NCBI GenBank assembly: GCA_052066835.1
Contig: JBQHRJ010000002.1
Length of the DNA stretch: 64,000 bases
Direction: 5' to 3' (one strand)
Source of the DNA: UBA2821 sp902763335
GTDB lineage: Bacteria > Bacillota > Clostridia > Lachnospirales > Lachnospiraceae
Shown here: positions 1-9,142 of the stretch, piece by piece
How the letters are laid out: each line of letters starts with the position of its first letter
How positions within the stretch are numbered: the first letter of the stretch is position 1
Notes under the pieces: generated by a model
Databases searched by the model: none
Told to the model about the DNA's origin: nothing
The model's input: only the letters and a program-made list of their open reading frames with translations
Program-made: the position numbers and the translations under genes

Positions 1-286
1 CTTTTTCCGGTGTCGCATTTATTTTGCTTATTATCATTCCTTCAATTACACAAAATACTACTACCGCAAATATGAATATAAATGTCGCCACTGCCTTTAT
101 AATTACCGGTATATGCGAAAGCCATTCTCCCTTTCCCGCCATATGAAAAAACAGTGCAAGCATCCCAAAGCCTGCCACCGCCACCAGCCAGAATGACAAA
201 AACGATGAACCCGGTCCGGCATATGATGCGGCAATGATGTAATAAACCATACAAAGTGCCGCAATTATACCAAATACTATACTCAT
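1..286 (-). CDS. YdcF-like membrane protein, N-terminal part (runs off window)
   Basis: The reading frame starts with MSIVFGIIAAL and continues past the window edge, so only about 95 residues are visible. They are almost entirely hydrophobic, with roughly three membrane segments. This resembles the N-terminal membrane part of YdcF/DUF218 proteins, whose catalytic-looking domain would lie outside the window. The ATG at 286 is chosen because GGAG sits six bases upstream; an in-frame ATG at 298 has a weaker site. The gene follows ppk by 28 bases on the same strand, so the two may be co-transcribed. Family assignment is by pattern only. Confidence 0.55.
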   Translation of the reverse strand, partial: MSIVFGIIAALCMVYYIIAASYAGPGSSFLSFWLVAVAGFGMLALFFHMAGKGEWLSHIPVIIKAVATFIFIFAVVVFCVIEGMIISKINATPEK

Positions 287-314
287 TACTTTCTCCATTT
301 CACACTTCTTTCTA

Positions 315-2447
315 TTACACCGACTCACTATTTTCCATCGGTGTAAATATTCTGTCGTTTCTTATTTTTTCTTCCTCTTTTGCCCGCTGCTGTGCCTCAT
401 TACAGAAATACTCCTGTGCGCAGACTTTCTTTCTTCCCCGTCTGTCAAGTCTCGAATATTTACCTTCATTATCCATCACCTGTGCCTTGACATTATCATC
501 AAGCTGTATATCTAATATGTGGATAACCTCTTCCTTAAGTTTTTCATCCATAACCGGAAATAAGATTTCCACACGTTTATTCAGATTTCTAGGCATCCAG
601 TCGGCACTTCCCATATAAACTTCTTCATTTCCGTTATTATGGAAGTAAAATATTCTGCTGTGTTCCAAAAACATTCCTACGATTGAACGGACAGTTATAT
701 TTTCGCTTACTCCCGGGATTCCTGTTCTCAGACAGCATATTCCTCTCACGATAAGGTCTATCTTAACTCCTGCTGCTGACGCTTCATACAGTGCCGCTAT
801 TATTTTCCTGTCACACAGTGAATTCATTTTGGCAACTATAAATGCCTCTTTGCCTTCTTTCGCATACTTAATCTCACGCCTGATAAGATGTAAAAACTTG
901 TCTCTGAGCCAATACGGTGCAAGACTTAATTTGTTCCATGACGGCGGCTCCGAATAACCTGATATCATATTAAATACTGCCGTGGCATCTTCTCCGATTG
1001 CCCTGTTGCATGTAAACATTCCCATATCCGTATATAATTTTGCCGTGGCATCATTATAATTACCTGTTCCGAGATGCACGTATCTCTTTATTCCGTCTTC
1101 TTCCCTTCTCACAACAAGGGTAATCTTACTGTGGGTCTTGAGTCCCAAAAGTCCGTATATAACATGGCATCCCGCCTTTTCAAGTTTCTGTGCCCATATT
1201 ATATTATTTTCCTCATCAAATCTGGCTTTAAGTTCCACAAGCACTGTCACCTGTTTACCATTCTCCGCTGCCTCTGCAAGGGAAGCAATAATCGGAGAGT
1301 TACCGCTTACACGGTACAATGTCTGCTTTATTGCAAGAACATTTTCATCCCTTGATGCCTGCTTTATAAAATCTACTACCGGATCAAATGTCACATACGG
1401 GTGATGAAGAAGTATATCACCTTTGCTTATCTGTGTAAATATGTCCTCTTCACTGTTCATTCCCGGAACCGGCTGGGGGATATACTTTTTATCCTTATAT
1501 TTCGAAAATCCGTCTATACCGTACATTTTCATAAGAAATGTTAAATCCAACGGACCATTTATTTTGAAAATATCTTCTTCTTTAATGTGCAGTTCCTTTT
1601 TCAAAATCTTCAAAAGCCGCTTGTCAATTTTCTCCTCGGTCTCAAGTCTGATGACTTCGCCCCACTGTCTCTTCTTAAGCTGCTTTTTTATCTCTTTCAT
1701 AAGATCTGCAGACTCTTCTTCCTCTATGGAAAAATCTGCATTTCTCATTATTCTGTAAGGATATGAACAGATTACATCATAATTCAAAAATAATTTATCA
1801 ATATTTTTCTGTATTATCTGCTCAAGTAATATCAGACAGGTTTTTCCGTCATTATCAGGTAGCTTAACAAATCTCGGAAGTACAGACGGCACCTGAACAG
1901 TAGCAAATTCAAGTTCATCACCATCTGAATTCTTACGTTTCATAAGTGCTGCTATATTAAGTGTCTTATTTCTTATAAGAGGAAAAGGTCTTGACGAATC
2001 CACCGCCATCGGTGTAAGCACAGGATATACCTCATTTTCAAAATATGCGTCCGCAAATTTTTCCTGCTCTTTATTCATATCCTTAAAACTGCTTATAATA
2101 TTAAGTCCGCTCTGTAACAGCATAGGAACCAATGACCTGTTGTAGGTCGAATACTGCAATCCCACGAACTCATGCACTCTCCGGTTGATAGCCGTAAGCT
2201 GCTCCTGTGGAGTCATTCCCGAAATGTCCGTTTTCTTATATCCGGCATGAACCATGTCCTTAAGAGACGCAACCCTTACCATATAAAATTCATCAAGATT
2301 TGATGCGGTAATGCTCAAAAACTTCAGCCGCTCAAATAATTTATTTTCTTTATCCCTTGCTTCGCCCAATATTCTGTAATTAAAGTCGAGCCAGCTTAAT
2401 TCCCTGTTTGTATAATATTCCGGTGCCTCAAAATTAATATCTGCCAT
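315..2447 (-). CDS. ppk1: Polyphosphate kinase PPK1
   Basis: This 710-residue protein matches PPK1 in length and layout. The enzyme makes long-chain polyphosphate from ATP terminal phosphates, reversibly. Visible motifs include RELSWLDFNYRIL at residues 15-27, a conserved core from about 340 to 480, and the two conserved histidines in THSKI (His439) and LEHSRIF (His596); the first corresponds to the autophosphorylated histidine of the family. The start has AGGAG six bases upstream. The C-terminal 40 residues are highly charged. It lies 33 bases downstream of an exopolyphosphatase-like gene on the same strand, giving a synthesis and hydrolysis pair, which is a common arrangement. Confidence 0.96.
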   Translation of the reverse strand: MADINFEAPEYYTNRELSWLDFNYRILGEARDKENKLFERLKFLSITASNLDEFYMVRVASLKDMVHAGYKKTDISGMTPQEQLTAINRRVHEFVGLQYSTYNRSLVPMLLQSGLNIISSFKDMNKEQEKFADAYFENEVYPVLTPMAVDSSRPFPLIRNKTLNIAALMKRKNSDGDELEFATVQVPSVLPRFVKLPDNDGKTCLILLEQIIQKNIDKLFLNYDVICSYPYRIMRNADFSIEEEESADLMKEIKKQLKKRQWGEVIRLETEEKIDKRLLKILKKELHIKEEDIFKINGPLDLTFLMKMYGIDGFSKYKDKKYIPQPVPGMNSEEDIFTQISKGDILLHHPYVTFDPVVDFIKQASRDENVLAIKQTLYRVSGNSPIIASLAEAAENGKQVTVLVELKARFDEENNIIWAQKLEKAGCHVIYGLLGLKTHSKITLVVRREEDGIKRYVHLGTGNYNDATAKLYTDMGMFTCNRAIGEDATAVFNMISGYSEPPSWNKLSLAPYWLRDKFLHLIRREIKYAKEGKEAFIVAKMNSLCDRKIIAALYEASAAGVKIDLIVRGICCLRTGIPGVSENITVRSIVGMFLEHSRIFYFHNNGNEEVYMGSADWMPRNLNKRVEILFPVMDEKLKEEVIHILDIQLDDNVKAQVMDNEGKYSRLDRRGRKKVCAQEYFCNEAQQRAKEEEKIRNDRIFTPMENSESV

Positions 2448-2480
2448 ACCATTCTCCTTTCAGAAGCGATTTATTTAAAT

Positions 2481-4001
2481 TTATTTCAACATTCTCGCCT
2501 GTCTGAGTACAGGTTTTATTCCGTATATTTCTTCAAATAATTCTGTCTTTGCCTCAAACAGTCCTTTTTCCAATGTTATATCCTCGCTGGTTGTCGTCGT
2601 AAGTATAAGTTTTCCATCTGAAAATTTTGTTTTGAAATCTTTGAATTTCTGTCTATGACTTCTGTCCATTGCATTTGCCACCCTGAGCATGGCAACCAGT
2701 TTCACAACCGTAAGATACATACCGTCATCCCTGTTCTCAGGCAAATCCATAGTATTGTACTTCACTATGTTTGCAACCATTTCCCTCTCCTTGTGAGAAA
2801 GTCCGATTATTTCCGTTGACATTATTATGTTATATGAACATTCTGCCGGAGAACTCATACTTATATACTTTCCACAATCATGCAGTATAGCTGAAATCTG
2901 CAATAATAAACGTTCACGCTTGCCAAGTCCGTGATACTTCTTCATGGCATCAAATATATTGATTACATTATTTTCCAAAATTGCCGTGTGTTCAAGATTT
3001 GCTTTGTATCTTTTTGCAATAATTCTTGCAGTTCCAACGATATCTTCCTGAAAATCGTGTCGAAATGCAAGTTTTTTTGTCATCATTGCATATTCTGCAA
3101 CTATTCCATCGCACAAATCCACACCCGGTATCCAAATATTCTGCGTATCCGTCTCCTGTATAAATCTTTTATAAACAAATGCACACGGAATAAGTAAAGA
3201 TGCCTGCTCTCCTGTTATCCCCAGTTTGTCAGAAATCTGCTCAGGTGATTTTGAATTGAGCGAATCGAATCTTTCCATAAACTGTTTTCTGTCCATAAAT
3301 GTTTTGAGGTGATTATCCACTCCCTTCCTTGCAAAATATACTACATATTCACCTATTGCTATTATATTTTTAATGGTTTTATCCTTAAGAAACATCCTCT
3401 TAAATGTCTGGATGTCATTATTTACAAGTTCTTCTATAAGTCTGTCAAAATGCTGCCTGCTGTTACTGATATTGTACAGAAGTTCTCTTATCCTTAATGA
3501 ACCGAGTTTTATATTCTGCGTTGTAACAAGTGCGCCCTTATCGAACAGTGAAATCTGTATACTTCCTGCTCCCACATCCACGATAGCTGTACTGTCTTTT
3601 ATATACTCATCAAATTCATCTTCCTGTGCCGCAAGTGCCTTATAGCACAAAAATCTCTGTTCCGAATTGCTGAGTATCTTTACCTCAAGTCCTGTACTCA
3701 CCCGTATTCTGTCAAGTATTATGTCCGCATTTTCTGCTTCACGTATAGCACTTGTAGCATATGCAACATAAGACTTTACTTTATACTCTTCCATAGTACA
3801 TGTGAATTTTTTTAATACACCGCATAACTCATCGATATTTTCAAAACTTACTTTTCCGTCCTTGTAAGTGTCCTTGCCAAGCTCAATTACATGTCTTAAA
3901 TGGTCTATCATTACTATTTTATTTTTCTGTGATATCTCATATATCTTCATCTGAAGTTCATATGAACCGACATCGATTGCTGCAAATGTTGTAATAGCCA
4001 T
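2481..4001 (-). CDS. ppx: Ppx/GppA-family exopolyphosphatase-like protein with HD domain
   Basis: The 506-residue protein has the actin-like ASKHA fold signature of Ppx/GppA: AAIDVGSYELQ near the N-terminus and a second phosphate-binding segment AIVDVGAGSIQISLF near residue 140. A C-terminal HD-type segment (ISAILHDCGKYISMS, about residue 375) follows. Family members hydrolyse polyphosphate or pppGpp; which substrate applies cannot be read from sequence. The canonical second motif is usually DIGGGS and here is DVGAGS, a mild deviation. The ATG at 4001 is preferred over the in-frame GTG at 4007 because AGGAGG ends five bases before it and overlaps the GTG. Coupled to ppk1 downstream. Confidence 0.85.
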   Translation of the reverse strand: MAITTFAAIDVGSYELQMKIYEISQKNKIVMIDHLRHVIELGKDTYKDGKVSFENIDELCGVLKKFTCTMEEYKVKSYVAYATSAIREAENADIILDRIRVSTGLEVKILSNSEQRFLCYKALAAQEDEFDEYIKDSTAIVDVGAGSIQISLFDKGALVTTQNIKLGSLRIRELLYNISNSRQHFDRLIEELVNNDIQTFKRMFLKDKTIKNIIAIGEYVVYFARKGVDNHLKTFMDRKQFMERFDSLNSKSPEQISDKLGITGEQASLLIPCAFVYKRFIQETDTQNIWIPGVDLCDGIVAEYAMMTKKLAFRHDFQEDIVGTARIIAKRYKANLEHTAILENNVINIFDAMKKYHGLGKRERLLLQISAILHDCGKYISMSSPAECSYNIIMSTEIIGLSHKEREMVANIVKYNTMDLPENRDDGMYLTVVKLVAMLRVANAMDRSHRQKFKDFKTKFSDGKLILTTTTSEDITLEKGLFEAKTELFEEIYGIKPVLRQARMLK

Positions 4002-4024
4002 AAGCACCTCCTGTTATTTTCCGG

Positions 4025-4059
4025 TTGTTTGTGAAAATCTTTCAGATTTTCACAAACAA
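4025..4059 (-). promoter_or_regulatory. Perfect 16-bp inverted repeat in the ppx leader
   Basis: A 16-bp arm at 4025-4040 and its exact complement at 4044-4059 are separated by only three bases. The stem is AT-rich. No T-run follows on either strand, so it is not a classical intrinsic terminator. It lies 24 bases upstream of the ppx start, where it could be a 5' UTR hairpin shaping translation of the ppx-ppk1 operon or an operator. Function is inference. Confidence 0.55.
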
Positions 4060-4111
4060 TCATTACATTCCCTATTATTATATATCTTGATAGATATTCC
4101 GGTCAATAAAT

Positions 4112-4369
4112 TTAGTTTTTTATTACATGTATTCTATCATTTAAATCTGCCTTTTTAACAGTATATATAATCGTACAAATCAATGCAGTCAAAATCAGTA
4201 TATGTAATAATGTGTGATAAATGTCAGGTACATACTTTCCCTCAATTTTTATCCACTGCATCGTTCCCGAAAAATATTTGATTTTATCCTGTAAATTTCC
4301 CATAAAGCCACGGTCAAATATTGTATACCATTCATGGCAAATAAACTGTGTTATAAACCACATAGACAT
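4112..4369 (-). CDS. Small two-helix membrane protein of unknown function
   Basis: An 85-residue ORF with a C-terminal membrane segment (about residues 50-70). The first ATG at 4369 has no ribosome binding site and falls in the middle of a hydrophobic helix. In frame, nine codons further upstream, an ATA codon at 4396 sits nine bases after AGGAG and would complete the first membrane helix (WISIGWMSMWFITQF). The true start may therefore be this non-canonical codon, or the gene may have suffered a small lesion at its start. I do not recognise the family. It lies upstream of ppx and downstream of the YjbR gene, all on the same strand. Confidence 0.45.
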   Translation of the reverse strand: MSMWFITQFICHEWYTIFDRGFMGNLQDKIKYFSGTMQWIKIEGKYVPDIYHTLLHILILTALICTIIYTVKKADLNDRIHVIKN

Positions 4370-4432
4370 CCAGCCTATAGATATCCATTTTCCTATGTTT
4401 TCTTTCTCCTTTTAAGATTCTAATCGAAATCT

Positions 4433-4807
4433 TTATTTTTTCCTGCAAATTCTGGGTGCTGTTGCATCATAGCTCATGTCAAGAAGCATTTTTATTTTTT
4501 CTTCGTCAGCACTTCCATCAAGTGCAACTGTAATCCAATTTGTCTTATTCATATGATACGCAGGATAAAATCCATTTTCATTTATTAATGATCCTATCAA
4601 CACCGGTTCACATTTGAAATTCACGATATCCAGGCTGTCTGTTCCCTGTAATCCAAGTTTTTCTCTAGCCACATTCATAATAAGAGCAAACCATTTTTTG
4701 TTACTGTTATGCCGGAACACTTCATCTTCCGGATATTTTGCCCATGGATAATCCGGTTCAACATTATATGTATTTTGTATGTATTCTTCTAATTCTGCTC
4801 TGTTCAT
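4433..4807 (-). CDS. MmcQ/YjbR family protein
   Basis: The 124-residue protein starts MNRAELEEYI and contains PWAKYPEDEVFRHNSNKKWF and the C-terminal segment HMNKTNWITVALDG, typical of MmcQ/YjbR proteins. The family has a CyaY-like fold that has been described as DNA-binding; its biological role is poorly known. The ATG at 4807 is seven bases from GGAGG; the ATG at 4810 immediately before it is also possible. The reading frame stays open upstream to 4897, but that stretch overlaps a terminator structure and is not treated as coding. Confidence 0.8.
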   Translation of the reverse strand: MNRAELEEYIQNTYNVEPDYPWAKYPEDEVFRHNSNKKWFALIMNVAREKLGLQGTDSLDIVNFKCEPVLIGSLINENGFYPAYHMNKTNWITVALDGSADEEKIKMLLDMSYDATAPRICRKK

Positions 4808-4848
4808 CATTTCACCTCCACTGTTTATGTTGATTTCAAGACACAAAA

Positions 4849-4930
4849 ATAACCGCCCATTGTCCTGCCAGACTGTGCGGTTATCTTGACCAATCATATC
4901 AGGGCTAACCGTCTATCGGTAGCACCTTTT
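4849..4930. terminator. Two stacked hairpins resembling the 3' end of a type I toxin-antitoxin locus
   Basis: The first hairpin pairs 4849-4856 (ataaccgc) with 4877-4884 (gcggttat). On the minus strand it is followed by a T-run, as in an intrinsic terminator. The second pairs 4904-4911 with 4917-4923 around a five-base loop and is followed on the plus strand by TTTT. This arrangement resembles, from memory, the shared terminator and antitoxin RNA end of Fst/TxpA-like 'holin-like toxin' loci of Firmicutes. No toxin ORF is visible on the plus strand just upstream, where the YjbR gene now ends, so at most a remnant remains. Confidence 0.4.
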
Positions 4931-5019
4931 AATATTATACTATCATCGAACCACCACTATGTCAAACATATATTCTATTTTTGTTATATATCTTCTATCC
5001 ATACTATGTTCCTCTTATG

Positions 5020-7171
5020 TTATGAAGCCTGTTCAAACTGGCTATTGTATAATGATGCATAAAATCCATTCTGTTTCATAAGTTCTTCATGATTTCCACT
5101 CTCTATAATATCTCCATCTTTAAGCACGAGTATCAGATCAGCATTTTTTATTGTAGAAAGTCTGTGTGCTATAACAAATGAAGTTCTGTTTTCCATAAGC
5201 TTATCCATGGCATTCTGAATCTTCTGCTCTGTTCGTGTATCGACAGACGATGTTGCTTCATCGAGTATAAGCATAGGCTTATCTGCAATCATGGCTCTTG
5301 CTATGGTCAATTGCTGTTTCTGACCCTGTGACAGATTTACCTGATCATTTAATATAGTGTCATATCCATTCGGAAGTGTTCTTATGAAGTGATCAAGTCC
5401 TACTGCCTTACATGCCTGCTCCATTTTTTCATCTGACACATCCGGTGTACAATAAATCAGATTTTCCCTGACTGTACCCTCGAAAAGCCATGTATCCTGT
5501 AATACCATGCAAAACTGTGAATGTACAGTTTCTCTTTTTATCTGGTTTGTCGGCACACCATCTATTCTTATTCTTCCACTCTGTATTTCATGAAATCTCA
5601 TGAGCAGATTTACCATAGTTGATTTTCCGGCACCCGTCGGACCCACTATAGCAATTTTCTGTCCGGGTTTCGCCTCTGCTGAAAAGTCGTTTATTATGAT
5701 ACGATCTGAATCCTCATATCCGAATTTTACATGTTCAAATGTAACCTCACCTTTTACATTATCCAGTTTTTCAATCTTACCAGTCTCATCCTCCATTTCT
5801 TCTGCCTCAAGAAATTCAAATACACGCTCTCCTGCTGCTCCGGCCGACTGCATAGACTGAACCGCCATCGCCATCTGTGAAAGAGGCTGTGTAAAATATC
5901 TGACATACATCATAAATGCCACAATCACTCCAAAACCGATTTTTCCATCAAGTGCCATTGCTCCACCAACCACACATACTGCCACATATCCAAGATTTCC
6001 TATAAAGTTCATGATAGGCATCATCTTCTCCATTATATGCTTTTACAACTGTATGTCCGGTGTAAATTTCCTCTATATGTCCGTTAATCTCGCCAAGATG
6101 TTTCTGCTGTCTCCGGAAATATTTCTGACTTCGTCCCATAATCACAAACATAATTACAAAACCTATAAGACTGGAGCATACTGCTGTTAATGTCATCCAT
6201 ATATTTGTCTTTATCATCATAATAAGACTTCCGACAAATAGGACTACCGATGTTATCAACATTCCTATGCTCTGATTTAATGACTGACCAATCGTATCAA
6301 CATCATTGGTTACCCTTGAAAGTACATCTCCGGTTGTTGTCTTATTATAAAATGACATTGGAAGTCTGTTAATCTTGCGTGATATGTCCGATCTCATCTG
6401 TTTTGAAACCTTTTGCGTGATTGTAGACATAATCCACCCCTGTACAGCTGATAAAACATAGCTCAATACATACAATCCTACAAGAAACAGACCTATCTGC
6501 ATAATTTTATCCATATCAGCCGAAGGCTTTACAAGTTTGTTTATACTGGTCGGTAATTCATCAAAAGCTTTTAAAACACTCTCCTGATTGTCTGTATCTA
6601 TTTCTGACATCACTTCCATCATATCTGACTGATTCCCGGAAGTGATAAGAACTCCATCCACTTCTATATCTGTATAAAGAGCAGCTTTTACAGACTGTGG
6701 CAAGCTCTCCATTGCCTGCTGCACAGCATCCGAATCATTATTATCAAGTCCATTCATAAGTTCAAGTGTTGCCTTCTGATCTTCAATTGAAATATCAGAA
6801 CCATTGATTTCAATCTCCGGTTTCATATTCTGAGGATCTGACATGTTAGCGGCTATAGTTCCAATGACCGTCTGCATATTATCAGATATATTATCTGACA
6901 CAGCCGTAGTTATCTTTTCAAATTCTTCCGTGTCCGGTTTGATGCCATTTGTAATCTCATCTGTCATATCAGAAAGTTTGTCCGGTCCGACAAGTGTACA
7001 AACCGTTCCAACTGTTGCACATACAACTGCAATGATTAAAAACACCATATATTTCTTACAATATCCAATAAGTTTTTTCCATATTCCTACAAGGTCTTTT
7101 GGTTTTTCTCCTCCACCCATTGAACGTCCCATAGGACCGCCCGGTCTTGGTTTAAATTGTTTATTCTCCAT
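5020..7171 (-). pseudogene. ABC exporter half-transporter B (permease-ATPase), frameshifted
   Basis: The upstream frame (5948-7171) carries the membrane domain: an N-terminal helix, a large extracellular insertion of about 190 acidic residues, then MSFYNKTTTGDVLSRVTNDV. The downstream frame (5020-6033) carries the last helix and a complete ATPase domain with Walker A GPTGAGKST, signature LSQGQ, Walker B MLILDEATS and the H-loop AHRLST. The frames break near 6030, where HTVVKAYNGE should run on through about 30 residues before MMPIMNFIGNLG; these residues are missing and the frame shifts. The motif TGATGCCTAT at the join suggests deletion between short repeats. The intact gene would partner the broken gene upstream as a heterodimeric multidrug-type exporter. 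Confidence 0.85.
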
Positions 7172-8470
7172 TATGCAAGTTCCTCCTTTGAAAGCTGTGA
7201 AAGTGCTGTCTGCTGATAAACTTCACAGGTCTGCATCAATTCTTCGTGTTTACCCATTCCTGCAATCTTCCCATCTTCAAGTACTATGATTCTGTCCTCC
7301 GGAGAAGTTTGAACCTCCCTGCGCCACATTTGACTCTATAGTTCCTGTAAAAAGAGTAGCCTTTTGTGAAACATACCTATCTTATTTCTTAACTCTTTCT
7401 GTGTATATTCTTTTACATTTACACCATCAACAGACACCGAACCCTCTGTAACATCGTAAAATCTCGGAATAAGATTTATGACTGTACTCTTTCCACATCC
7501 GGTAGCTCCAATCAGTGCAACTGTTTCTCCTTTTTTTGCCGTAAATGAAATGTCTTTTAATACACATTCATCTGCATCCGGATATTTAAATGACACATTA
7601 TCAAACACGATTTCTCCTGCCTTGTCAGGTTTACCATGTGTTCCAACACCATCTTCTACTGTAAGCTTTGTTTCCAGTACCTCCTGTATACGACCGGCTG
7701 CGACTGACGCTCTCGGAAGTATCATGAATATCATAACAAGCATCATAAATGCCATAACAACCTGAATAGCATATTGCGAAAATACCATCATATCATAAAA
7801 TATCTGAACCTTATCAACCATGCCGGCATCATTTATCAGCACAGCACCAATCCAATAAATTGCTAATGTAAGACCACTCATTACAATCTGTATACTTGGC
7901 AGCATAAATGGCAGTGTTCTATGAGCAAACAGGTTGGTATTTGTAAGTACATCATTTGCTTTTTCAAATTTATTCTCCTGATATCTTTCTTCATTGTACG
8001 CACTACAGAAAGTCCTGTAAAATTTTCTCTTGTCACACGGTTTAAATCATCCGTAAGCGACTGTATTTTTTTGAATTTCGGTGTTACTAACATCAGACAC
8101 ACACCTACAATCAAAAGCAGCACCACTACTGCAACCCCTGTTGAAAATGTCCAATCTCTTCCATCGAAAATGACTGTACCTTAGAAAACAGTTTGCTTCT
8201 TATTATTGCTGCAAATGATGTGGCAATCTTTGCAGCACATATAGCAGTCAGTACTGCTGATACAAGACTTCCCAATGCACATAAAAGCATCTTGCCACCT
8301 GCTGTAAGAATCTCATTCATTGTGCTTCCATCTGTCTGTACCATTCTCGTGATGTCCGCCATATAATCAGGCATTGTCAGATCCAGCCAGACCTGGGCAA
8401 TTATGAAAACAAGTGCGAGTGCCACAAGCCCCCACTCCTGTTTTCTTAAATTTTTAAATAATTTAATCAT
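7171..8470 (-). pseudogene. ABC exporter half-transporter A, decayed by several short deletions
   Basis: The first gene of the MarR-controlled pair is about 433 codons long where relatives have about 580. It starts intact (MIKLFKNLRKQEWG) and ends intact (LSKEELA), with its stop overlapping the next ATG. In between the frame changes near 8140, 8000, 7375 and 7300. Lost pieces include a membrane stretch after EEIGHF, four bases inside VVRAYN, one T before VSQKATLFTG, a block after ESNVA, and everything from the signature SGGQ to DRIIVLEDGKI, which removes Walker B and the H-loop. Walker A (GATGCGKST) remains. It cannot make a working ATPase in this form. Misassembly is the alternative explanation. 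Confidence 0.85.
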
Positions 8471-8500
8471 CTTTTTATCACTCCTTTATTTTTTATTTGT

Positions 8501-8536
8501 AAATATCTAACCTTTTTCTAACTTAGTTAGATATTT
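8501..8536. promoter_or_regulatory. MarR operator upstream of the ABC exporter pair
   Basis: A 13-bp palindrome CTAAC-TTA-GTTAG lies at 8518-8530. It is nested in a wider symmetry: AAATATCTAAC at 8501-8511 mirrors GTTAGATATTT at 8526-8536, giving three CTAAC half-sites. The same palindrome with a different centre lies before marR at 9049-9061. Matching sites before the regulator and its neighbour are the usual sign of a local MarR operator. Confidence 0.75.
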
Positions 8537-8547
8537 GTTTTAAAACA

Positions 8548-8570
8548 AAGTGTACAATAACTGTACACTT
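8548..8570 (-). terminator. Hairpin after marR
   Basis: Nine-base arms at 8548-8556 and 8562-8570 (AAGTGTACA/TGTACACTT) form a perfect stem with a five-base loop, 28 bases past the marR stop, followed on the minus strand by TTGTTTT. It probably terminates marR and separates it from the exporter transcript, which has its own operator just beyond. Confidence 0.55.
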
Positions 8571-8597
8571 GTATTTTACATATTTATTATATTGAAA

Positions 8598-9032
8598 TCA
8601 TATGCGGTCAATCGGCGGTGAAACAATGCGTCGGATTTCCTTACTTATTTCTATATATTCAAGTAACCTGTCCTCACCAATCTCATCAATTACTTTTCCC
8701 ATCTGTGACTTAACTTCTTCCCACATACTCTCAATGGTTTTTCTTCCAAAATCTGTGAGTTTAACTATGGTCACTCTTGCATCTACCGGATCTTTCTCTT
8801 TTGTAATAAATCCCTTCGCATCCATCTTCTTTAACAGCACGGCTACTCTGGCAGTGCTGATATCAAGCCGGCTGCTGATTGTTCCTGCCGTAACAGGAGC
8901 ATCTGTAGTATATAACAGTCTCAGTACGGCACCTATACCTGCTCTTGTATCATCCATGTGCTTATAAAATTCTACAGGATGTGCAGATACCATCTGTTTA
9001 AACATATTTAATATTTGTTTATCTGTTGCCAT
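8598..9032 (-). CDS. MarR family transcriptional regulator
   Basis: A 144-residue winged helix-turn-helix protein. The recognition region is VTAGTISSRLDISTARVAVLLKKMDAKGFITKE (about residues 47-80), followed by the wing DPVDARVTIVKLTD and a C-terminal dimerisation helix. GGAGG lies six bases before the ATG. MarR proteins repress neighbouring efflux genes and release DNA on binding small phenolic or drug-like ligands; here the adjacent target is the ABC exporter pair, and identical palindromes precede both. The regulator is intact although both exporter genes are broken. Confidence 0.9.
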   Translation of the reverse strand: MATDKQILNMFKQMVSAHPVEFYKHMDDTRAGIGAVLRLLYTTDAPVTAGTISSRLDISTARVAVLLKKMDAKGFITKEKDPVDARVTIVKLTDFGRKTIESMWEEVKSQMGKVIDEIGEDRLLEYIEISKEIRRIVSPPIDRI

Positions 9033-9048
9033 GCTGCGCCTCCATTGT

Positions 9049-9061
9049 CTAACTGGGTTAG
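9049..9061. promoter_or_regulatory. MarR operator upstream of marR
   Basis: The palindrome CTAAC-TGG-GTTAG sits 17 bases upstream of the marR start codon and matches the 8518-8530 site in both half-sites. It implies autoregulation. Confidence 0.7.
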
Positions 9062-9142
9062 ATTATATATCTTCACTCCTCTATTGTCAATAAAATTTTT
9101 TATTTTCTAATTGCGTAGCACCATTTTGACACCTCAATCTTA

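Noticed and set aside
42..254. Minus-strand 70-residue ORF
   Set aside because: It is a shifted-frame shadow of the hydrophobic YdcF-like reading frame.
4808..4897. N-terminal extension of the YjbR protein to 4897
   Set aside because: The open frame runs through two hairpins and lacks family similarity; GGAGG points to the ATG at 4807.
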